Shown here piece after piece: positions 1-3,796 of a stretch of 8,135 nt of DNA. Below the pieces are notes generated by a model. That model saw only the letters and a list, made by a program, of their open reading frames with translations, made no database searches and was not told the origin of the DNA. Every line of letters begins with the position of its first letter. Within the stretch, counting starts at the first letter, position 1. The DNA is taken from assembly GCA_017476705.1 (NCBI GenBank), contig JAFUZI010000039.1, positions 1-8,135 on the forward strand. Direction: 5' to 3'. The DNA comes from Bacilli bacterium. Lineage in GTDB: Bacteria; Bacillota_I; Bacilli_A; RF39; UBA660. The position numbers and the translations under genes were made by a program.

Positions 1-738
1 TATAGAGATGTGGATATTTTAATAATAGATGATATTCAGTATCTCGGTAATGGTGTAAAAACACAACAAGAGTTTTTCAACACATTTAATGAATTATATG
101 ATAAAAATAAACAAATTATTATATCTTCGGATAGATCACCAGATGACCTAAAACTACTTGAAGATAGACTTAGAACTAGATTTAACTGGGGTATTACAAT
201 ACCAATTGAACCACCAGAATTTGAGCTAAGACTTAATATTATAGAGAAAAAACTAGAAGGACATATGTTAAATACTCCTTTCCCTAAGGATGTACAAGAA
301 TTTATTGCTAGTAATTGCACAAGCGATGTAAGAAAGATAGAAGGAGCAATTACAAGAGTTATAGCATATGCAGCTATGATGAATGGTTGTGATATTAATC
401 TTGACCTTGCTAATGAAGCTTTAAAAGGATATTTTGTAAATACTGTAATATCTAAAAACAAAGTAGAGCAAGTACAGCAATTAGTAGCTAAAAACTATAA
501 TATTACTGTGGAAGACTTAAAAAGTAAGAGAAGGGTAGCTACTGTTGCATTTCCAAGACAAGTTGCTATGTATATATGTAGAACTTATTTAGAAGAGTCA
601 TTTCCTAAAATAGGTAGTGAATTTGGTGGAAAAGATCATACAACTGTAATGCACTCTGTTGATAAGATTAAAAAAGAAATAAAGAAACAACCTGATCTAA
701 AAGATGAGATTGAAAAAATAATTAACAAATTAGTATAG
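1..738 (+). CDS. dnaA: Chromosomal replication initiator protein DnaA, 3' part (5' end outside window)
   Basis: DnaA is the AAA+ ATPase that binds DnaA boxes at oriC, forms a filament and melts the origin. The window opens in frame at codon TAT and shows 245 residues; the usual length is about 440-450, so roughly the first 200 residues (domains I-II and Walker A) lie upstream. Visible in order: Walker B LIIDDIQ (fragment residues 7-13), a sensor 1 region ending in SSDRSPDDL, the arginine-finger box EDRLRTRFNWG (54-64), the sensor 2 motif SDVRKIEGAI with Arg near 111, and domain IV. Domain IV carries the DnaA signature DHTTVMHS at 212-219, which reads bases of the DnaA box. The gene ends in TAG at 736-738, and that stop overlaps a minus-strand DnaA-box-like 9-mer. 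I see no terminator after it. It is intact as far as visible; identification is secure. Confidence 0.98.
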   Translation, partial: YRDVDILIIDDIQYLGNGVKTQQEFFNTFNELYDKNKQIIISSDRSPDDLKLLEDRLRTRFNWGITIPIEPPEFELRLNIIEKKLEGHMLNTPFPKDVQEFIASNCTSDVRKIEGAITRVIAYAAMMNGCDINLDLANEALKGYFVNTVISKNKVEQVQQLVAKNYNITVEDLKSKRRVATVAFPRQVAMYICRTYLEESFPKIGSEFGGKDHTTVMHSVDKIKKEIKKQPDLKDEIEKIINKLV

Positions 739-745
739 TGGATAA
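737..745 (-). promoter_or_regulatory. DnaA box (TTATCCACT, 8/9)
   Basis: The + strand reads AGTGGATAA, so the minus strand gives TTATCCACT, one mismatch from the TTATCCACA consensus. It overlaps the last bases of dnaA and forms the left edge of the candidate origin. Confidence 0.55.
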
Positions 746-753
746 TTTACAAT

Positions 754-774
754 TTTATTAACACTTTATTAACA
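754..774 (+). repeat. Tandem 10-bp direct repeat TTTATTAACA in oriC, 11-bp period
   Basis: Two exact copies of TTTATTAACA occupy 754-763 and 765-774, separated by a single C. The inner 9-mer TTATTAACA matches the DnaA consensus TTATCCACA at 7 of 9 positions, so these may be weak DnaA sites phased by about one helical turn. They could also be plain AT-rich sequence. The exact duplication is observed; the binding role is inferred. Confidence 0.6.
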
Positions 775-819
775 TGTAAAAAAGTGGTTTAAGCCTTGAA
801 AAATAAGCATTATACATAT

Positions 820-838
820 TTTTCCACACTTTTCCACT
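820..838 (+). promoter_or_regulatory. Paired DnaA boxes TTTTCCACA / TTTTCCACT next to the AT-rich tract
   Basis: TTTTCCACA at 820-828 and TTTTCCACT at 830-838 are in the same orientation with starts 10 bp apart, so both face the same side of the helix. They point toward the A/T-rich tract beginning at 841. This is the geometry from which a DnaA filament is thought to extend into the unwinding element in B. subtilis. They are one and two mismatches from TTATCCACA. Confidence 0.75.
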
Positions 839-886
839 TCTATAATAATAATAAATACTATAAATAATAAAAATAGGAGGGTTTAT

Positions 887-2008
887 ATGAATTTAGAAAT
901 TAAACAAAGTATTTTATTAAATAATTTAAATTATGCTATAAAAGGAATATCTAATAAGAATATTATTCCAATATTAAACTGTATAAAATTTGAACTTACA
1001 AATGAAGGTTTATATATGACAAGTACTGATAATGAAGGTGCTATTAAAACATTTATACCAACAAGTGATATTGAAAAAGTTAATAATTTAGGTGAAGTTG
1101 TAATATCAGGAAGATATATATATGAAATAATAAGAAAACTTCCAAATGATATTATTAAAATAGAAGAGGTTATTGATAATCAAATAAATATATCGACATC
1201 AAATTCTTCATTTAGTTTAAATTGTAATAATGTAAATGAATTTCCAGAATTAAACTTAGATGATAGTAAAACTCCAATTCATATGATGAGAAGTGATTTT
1301 AAAAATATTATTAAACAAACTTCATTTGCAGCATCAACTCAAGAAAATAGACCTGAATTTACTGGTATTAACTTTAAAATAAATAATAATATATTAGAGT
1401 GTACTACAACAGATTCTTACAGATTAGCTAAAAAAACTGTTAAATTAAATGATTATTTATCAGAATCTATTAATATAATAGTTCCATCTAAAAACTTAAT
1501 TGAATTAGAAAGAATGCTAGATGATTCAGATGAATTAATAGAAATACATATATTTAATAATAAAATTATATTTAAATTTGGTAATATCTTAATGATGTCA
1601 AGATTAATTAATGGTAATTATCCTGATACTAATAAACTAATTCCAAATGAATTTGAAAGTATTTTAACTTTAAACTTAGCAGATTTTTATCAAGCTATAG
1701 ATAGAGCATCACTTTTAACTAGTGAATTTGATAAAAATACAATTAAATTAAATTTTGAAGGATCAACAATTAATATTTCATCTAATATTCCAGAAATTGG
1801 ACATGTAGAAGAAACTGTTAGTGCTTTAACTAACAATGAATCTAAATTTAAAGTTGCTTTTTCATCTAAATATATGTTAGATGCTTTAAAATCATTTGAC
1901 TGTGATACAGTTAATTTAAACTTTAATGGTGAGGAAAAACCTATTTTAATAACTAATCCAGAAAATGATGATATTATTCAATTAATTGTTCCAGTTAAAA
2001 CATATTAA
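887..2008 (+). CDS. dnaN: DNA polymerase III beta subunit (sliding clamp)
   Basis: DnaN forms the homodimeric ring that tethers DNA polymerase to the template and docks many replication and repair proteins. The product is 373 residues, the usual length, enough for three clamp folds of about 120 residues each. Recognisable family features are the opening MNLEIKQSILLNNLNYA, the motif T175-D176-S-Y-R179-L180-A181 that lines the peptide-binding pocket between domains 2 and 3, and the C-terminal end IVPVKTY, which also contributes to that pocket. The ATG at 887 is chosen because AGGAGGG (875-881) lies 5 nt upstream. The gene follows the candidate origin directly and its stop codon (2006-2008) lies in the first arm of a strong terminator, so it need not be co-transcribed with the next gene. 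Codons are strongly A/T-biased. Nothing is missing. Confidence 0.98.
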   Translation: MNLEIKQSILLNNLNYAIKGISNKNIIPILNCIKFELTNEGLYMTSTDNEGAIKTFIPTSDIEKVNNLGEVVISGRYIYEIIRKLPNDIIKIEEVIDNQINISTSNSSFSLNCNNVNEFPELNLDDSKTPIHMMRSDFKNIIKQTSFAASTQENRPEFTGINFKINNNILECTTTDSYRLAKKTVKLNDYLSESINIIVPSKNLIELERMLDDSDELIEIHIFNNKIIFKFGNILMMSRLINGNYPDTNKLIPNEFESILTLNLADFYQAIDRASLLTSEFDKNTIKLNFEGSTINISSNIPEIGHVEETVSALTNNESKFKVAFSSKYMLDALKSFDCDTVNLNFNGEEKPILITNPENDDIIQLIVPVKTY

Positions 2009-2033
2009 AAATAGGAAAAATCCTATTTTTTTT
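2007..2033 (+). terminator. Intrinsic terminator of dnaN
   Basis: A perfect 10-bp stem (AAAAATAGGA at 2007-2016 with TCCTATTTTT at 2021-2030) encloses an AAAA loop, and the T-run continues to 2033. The stem begins within the dnaN stop codon. The GG/CC pairs near the loop make it the strongest terminator in the window. Confidence 0.88.
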
Positions 2034-2035
2034 AA

Positions 2036-2044
2036 TTTTCCACA
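2036..2044 (+). promoter_or_regulatory. DnaA box TTTTCCACA upstream of the comK-like gene
   Basis: This is identical to the strongest oriC box of this window (820-828) and one mismatch from TTATCCACA. It lies just after the dnaN terminator and about 70 bp before the comK-like start codon, where DnaA could act as a regulator. Confidence 0.5.
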
Positions 2045-2104
2045 ATAAAAAACATATTTCGACAAGATAAATGAGTAGAGTAGTAGCCATTAAATTTATA
2101 GAAA

Positions 2105-2110
2105 AGAGGA
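2105..2110 (+). promoter_or_regulatory. Ribosome-binding site fixing the comK-like start
   Basis: AGAGGA ends 5 nt before ATG 2116. An in-frame ATG at 2071 has no Shine-Dalgarno sequence in front of it and would add 15 residues (MSRVVAIKFIEKRNN) that have no counterpart in ComK, so 2116 is preferred. Confidence 0.8.
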
Positions 2111-2115
2111 ATAAT

Positions 2116-2559
2116 ATGGAAAAATATGAAATAAATAGTAAAACAATGGCTATAATACCTATTACTAGTAAAGTAAGTCATATAATAGAAGAGGATAATG
2201 AATTTTTTATTAATCAAAATTCATTTGATATTGTGGATAAAAGTTGTAAGTATTTTGGTTCATCTTATGAAGGTAGACATATTGGAACTATAAGTATGCT
2301 TGGAATATCATATAAAACACCAATTTTAGTAGAAGAAACACAAAATATAATAACATTTCCAACACTTACTCCAAGAGACGAAAAGTGTTGCTGGATTTTT
2401 TTAAATAAAATAGAAAAATATATGAAAAATGATAAATTATCCATGATTCAATTTAAGAATGGATATACAATTAATTTAGATATTTCATATGGTTCACTAG
2501 AAAATCAAATTTTAAGATCGACAATGTTAGATTTTGTAATAAGAAAAAGAAGAAAATAA
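2116..2559 (+). CDS. comK: ComK-family competence transcription factor (short form)
   Basis: ComK is the master activator of competence genes in B. subtilis; it binds pairs of AT-boxes and bends DNA. This 147-residue protein matches the remembered B. subtilis ComK along its length: KYEINSKTMAIIP (3-15), the family hallmark IVDKSCKYFGSSYEGR (39-54) then GT, ISYKTPILV (64-72), FPTL (81-84), a C-C-W-I segment (91-94), F-x-NG (113-116) and ISYGSLENQ (123-131). B. subtilis ComK has 192 residues; here the protein stops about 16 residues after ENQ with the basic tail RKRRK. The region that in B. subtilis holds the FMLYPK MecA-binding motif is therefore absent. No signal peptide or membrane segment is seen, so a cytoplasmic DNA-binding protein is expected. 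The gene stands between dnaN and recF, flanked by terminators on both sides. Family membership is firm; a role in competence rather than another regulon is inferred. Confidence 0.88.
   Translation: MEKYEINSKTMAIIPITSKVSHIIEEDNEFFINQNSFDIVDKSCKYFGSSYEGRHIGTISMLGISYKTPILVEETQNIITFPTLTPRDEKCCWIFLNKIEKYMKNDKLSMIQFKNGYTINLDISYGSLENQILRSTMLDFVIRKRRK
2232..2240 (-). promoter_or_regulatory. Perfect consensus DnaA box (TTATCCACA) inside comK
   Basis: The + strand reads TGTGGATAA, an exact match on the minus strand to TTATCCACA and the only perfect copy found in the window. It falls on codons 39-42 (I-V-D-K), part of the most conserved ComK motif, so coding constraint may explain it in part. Confidence 0.45.
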
Positions 2560-2579
2560 ATGTTTTTTCTTCTTTTTTT
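2544..2579 (+). terminator. Intrinsic terminator of comK (overlaps the coding end)
   Basis: AAAAAGAAGAAAA (2544-2556) pairs perfectly with TTTTCTTCTTTTT (2565-2577) around an 8-nt loop, with Ts through 2579. The first arm encodes the basic C-terminal tail and the loop contains the TAA stop. With only two G-C pairs in 13, the stem is weaker than the dnaN terminator, so some read-through into recF is plausible. The same kind of hairpin would form in the opposite orientation. Confidence 0.65.
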
Positions 2580-2589
2580 GTTGTTTTTT

Positions 2590-2598
2590 TGATATAAT
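2590..2598 (+). promoter_or_regulatory. Extended -10 promoter for recF
   Basis: TGATATAAT provides a TGn extension plus a perfect TATAAT (2593-2598). The -35 region at the standard 17-bp spacing (2570-2575, TTCTTT) is poor, which fits an extended -10 promoter. The predicted start is near 2605, giving a leader of about 70 nt. It sits immediately after the comK terminator, so recF and the downstream gyrase genes probably have their own promoter here. Confidence 0.55.
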
Positions 2599-2605
2599 TA
2601 TATAT

Positions 2606-2663
2606 AGGTAGTGGGATACCTCGAATTACTAAATTTTAAAATTTAGGCCATTTTTTTAAAAAA
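2606..2663 (+). promoter_or_regulatory. Structured 5' leader of recF (possible attenuator)
   Basis: Hairpin 1 is AGGTA (2606-2610) with TACCT (2617-2621) around a G-rich 6-nt loop. Hairpin 2 is the 18-base perfect palindrome CTAAATTTTAAAATTTAG (2629-2646) followed by GGCCA and seven Ts (2651-2657), a terminator-like layout before the recF Shine-Dalgarno AGAAGGTG (2663-2670). An alternative helix, GGTAGT (2607-2612) with ATTACT (2625-2630) including two G-U pairs, would exclude hairpin 1 and erode hairpin 2. No known riboswitch class is recognised. The pairings are seen; regulation is inference. Confidence 0.35.
2629..2646. repeat. 18-bp perfect palindrome upstream of recF
   Basis: CTAAATTTTAAAATTTAG equals its own reverse complement. 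It may act as RNA hairpin 2 of the recF leader or as a symmetrical protein-binding site; it is centred about 37 bp before the recF start codon. In a very AT-rich genome palindromes of A and T runs are less surprising, although the flanking C/G pair is also matched. Confidence 0.6.
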
Positions 2664-2674
2664 GAAGGTGAATA

Positions 2675-3796
2675 ATGTATCTTAAAGACATAAAAGTTAA
2701 AAATTTTCGTAATTATGATAATTTATCACTTGAGTTTGAAAAGGGGCTTAATATAATTTATGGTAATAATGGTCAAGGTAAAACTAATTTACTAGAGAGT
2801 TTATATGTTTTAGGAATGACAAAATCCCATCGTTCTTATATAGATAACAATTTAATTAAAGATGATAAATCTTTATTTAAAATAAGTGGAAATCTATTTA
2901 TTGATCATATTAAATCAAAGTTAGAATTATCTTATGATGGTAAGATAAAATTACTTAAAATAGATAATAATGAGATTAAAAGGGTAAGTGACTATATATC
3001 TAAGATGAATATAATAATATTTTATCCTGATGATTTAAATTTAATAAAAGGTTCTCCTTATGAGAGAAGAAGATTTTTAAATTCTGAGATTAGTCAGTTA
3101 TCTGGTGAATATCTTAATGTTTTAAATGATTATAATAAACTTTTAAAAATGCGTAATGATTATTTAAAAAATAAACAAATTGATAATAATTATTTAGATA
3201 TATTAACTGATTATTTAATTGATAAAGCAGTTATTATATATAAAATGCGTTATAAATTTGTGGAAAAGTTAAATAAGTGTATTAATTACATTTATAAAGA
3301 TTTATCTAATATTGAAGGGTTTAATGTGATTTATAAAACATCATTTATAATAGATGATTTTAATAAAGAAGCGTTAAAAAATAATTTAAAACATCAATTT
3401 AAAAAGAATATAAATAAAGAGTTAAAAAATAAAATAACTATGATTGGTCCTCATAGAGATGAGTTAGAATTCTTCATTAAAGGTGAAAATATTAAGAATG
3501 TAGGATCTCAAGGACAACAAAGAATGGCTATTTTAGCTATTAAACTCGCTGAAATAGAGATAATTAATCAATATAAGGGTAGTTATCCAATTCTTCTTTT
3601 AGATGATGTATTTAGTGAATTAGATAGAAAAAAAAGAGGTAATTTATTAAAATATTTAGAAAATGATATTCAAACAATAATTACAACAACAGATTTAACT
3701 AATATTTCTAAAAAAATAAGAGATAAATCTAAGTTGATAAATATTGAAAATGCAAAAATAAAGAAAATAGTTGAGGTGATTGATTGTGGAAAATAA
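2675..3796 (+). CDS. recF: DNA replication and repair protein RecF
   Basis: RecF is an ABC/SMC-like ATPase that, with RecO and RecR, helps load RecA at single-strand gaps and stalled forks. The 373-residue length is typical. Visible motifs: the N-terminal strand and loop LKDIKVKNFRNY (3-14) shared by RecF and SMC proteins, Walker A GNNGQGKT (30-37), the ABC signature SQGQQR (278-283), and Walker B LLLDDVFSELD with the catalytic acidic pair at 310-311. The ATG at 2675 follows AGAAGGTG at a good distance. The gene overlaps gyrB by 11 nt, so the two are probably translationally coupled. The protein is very rich in Lys, Asn and Ile, reflecting AT pressure. An A8 run at 3628-3635 lies just after Walker B; the frame is intact. 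The Bacillus genes yaaA and remB, normally flanking recF, are absent. Confidence 0.97.
   Translation: MYLKDIKVKNFRNYDNLSLEFEKGLNIIYGNNGQGKTNLLESLYVLGMTKSHRSYIDNNLIKDDKSLFKISGNLFIDHIKSKLELSYDGKIKLLKIDNNEIKRVSDYISKMNIIIFYPDDLNLIKGSPYERRRFLNSEISQLSGEYLNVLNDYNKLLKMRNDYLKNKQIDNNYLDILTDYLIDKAVIIYKMRYKFVEKLNKCINYIYKDLSNIEGFNVIYKTSFIIDDFNKEALKNNLKHQFKKNINKELKNKITMIGPHRDELEFFIKGENIKNVGSQGQQRMAILAIKLAEIEIINQYKGSYPILLLDDVFSELDRKKRGNLLKYLENDIQTIITTTDLTNISKKIRDKSKLINIENAKIKKIVEVIDCGK
3259..3267 (-). promoter_or_regulatory. DnaA box TTTTCCACA inside recF
   Basis: The + strand reads TGTGGAAAA, so the minus strand is the same 9-mer as the main oriC box. It is within coding sequence, and whether DnaA uses it is unknown. 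Confidence 0.35.
3774..3779 (+). promoter_or_regulatory. Ribosome-binding site deciding the gyrB GTG start
   Basis: AGGTGA at 3774-3779 lies 6 nt before GTG 3786. An in-frame TTG at 3780 abuts the Shine-Dalgarno with no spacer and so cannot be the start. The site is inside the recF coding sequence, which supports coupling of the two genes. Confidence 0.85.
3785..3793 (-). promoter_or_regulatory. DnaA box TTTTCCACA spanning the gyrB start codon
   Basis: The + strand TGTGGAAAA includes the GTG start codon (3786-3788). On the minus strand it is TTTTCCACA, identical to the oriC and pre-comK copies. It also lies in the recF-gyrB overlap, so two reading frames constrain it. Confidence 0.35.

Larger units (their letters stand above)
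739..875. other. oriC: Candidate replication origin (oriC, dnaA-dnaN intergenic unwinding region)
   Basis: The 148-base dnaA-dnaN gap has the arrangement expected of a Firmicutes origin. Two tandem DnaA boxes, TTTTCCACA (820-828) and TTTTCCACT (830-838), start 10 bp apart. They are followed at once by an A/T-dominated tract from 841 to 875 with an ATA/TAA triplet rhythm. That order (double box, then AT-rich triplets) matches the basal unwinding system with DnaA-trios described for B. subtilis; the trio reading here is loose. Further left, TTTATTAACA is repeated at 754-763 and 765-774. A minus-strand TTATCCACT sits at 737-745. A TATAAT at 841-846 could serve as a dnaN -10, but I find no convincing -35. 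In Bacillus a second box cluster lies upstream of dnaA; that part is outside the window. Confidence 0.8.
2034..2115 (+). promoter_or_regulatory. dnaN-comK intergenic region: DnaA box, Spo0A-box match, comK RBS
   Basis: This 82-base gap must hold the comK-like gene's own promoter if the preceding terminator is efficient. I cannot place a convincing -35/-10 pair. It does contain TTTTCCACA (2036-2044, same variant as the oriC box) and TTCGACA (2058-2064, which reads TGTCGAA on the minus strand, the Spo0A box core). It also holds one arm of a possible ComK AT-box pair (2048-2060). The ribosome-binding site AGAGGA lies at 2105-2110. The motif matches are direct observations; their function is unproven. 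Confidence 0.45.

Noticed and set aside
36..461. Open reading frame of 141 codons on the minus strand within dnaA
   Set aside because: It is fully antisense to strongly conserved DnaA coding sequence, has no recognisable product, and arises from AT-rich complementary codons.
2071..2115. Earlier in-frame ATG for the comK-like gene, adding 15 residues
   Set aside because: It has no Shine-Dalgarno sequence, and the added residues have no ComK counterpart; ATG 2116 has AGAGGA 5 nt upstream and starts where the family similarity starts.
2032..2217. Minus-strand open frame across the comK upstream region
   Set aside because: It overlaps comK in antisense, has low-complexity Phe/Tyr/Ile content, and has no clear ribosome-binding site; the comK frame on the other strand has clear homology.
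2611..2646. An 11-codon leader ORF (GTG to TAG) in the recF leader, as a possible attenuator peptide
   Set aside because: The only purine-rich stretch ahead is 2 nt from the GTG, too close for initiation, and the peptide has no regulatory-looking codon run.
3628..3635. A8 run in recF as a programmed frameshift site
   Set aside because: The zero frame encodes the complete RecF C-terminus, and long A runs are common in this AT-rich genome; no product would make sense in another frame.
3780..3785. TTG at 3780 as the gyrB start
   Set aside because: It directly abuts the AGGTGA ribosome-binding site with no spacer; GTG 3786 has a 6-nt spacer and gives the usual GyrB N-terminus.
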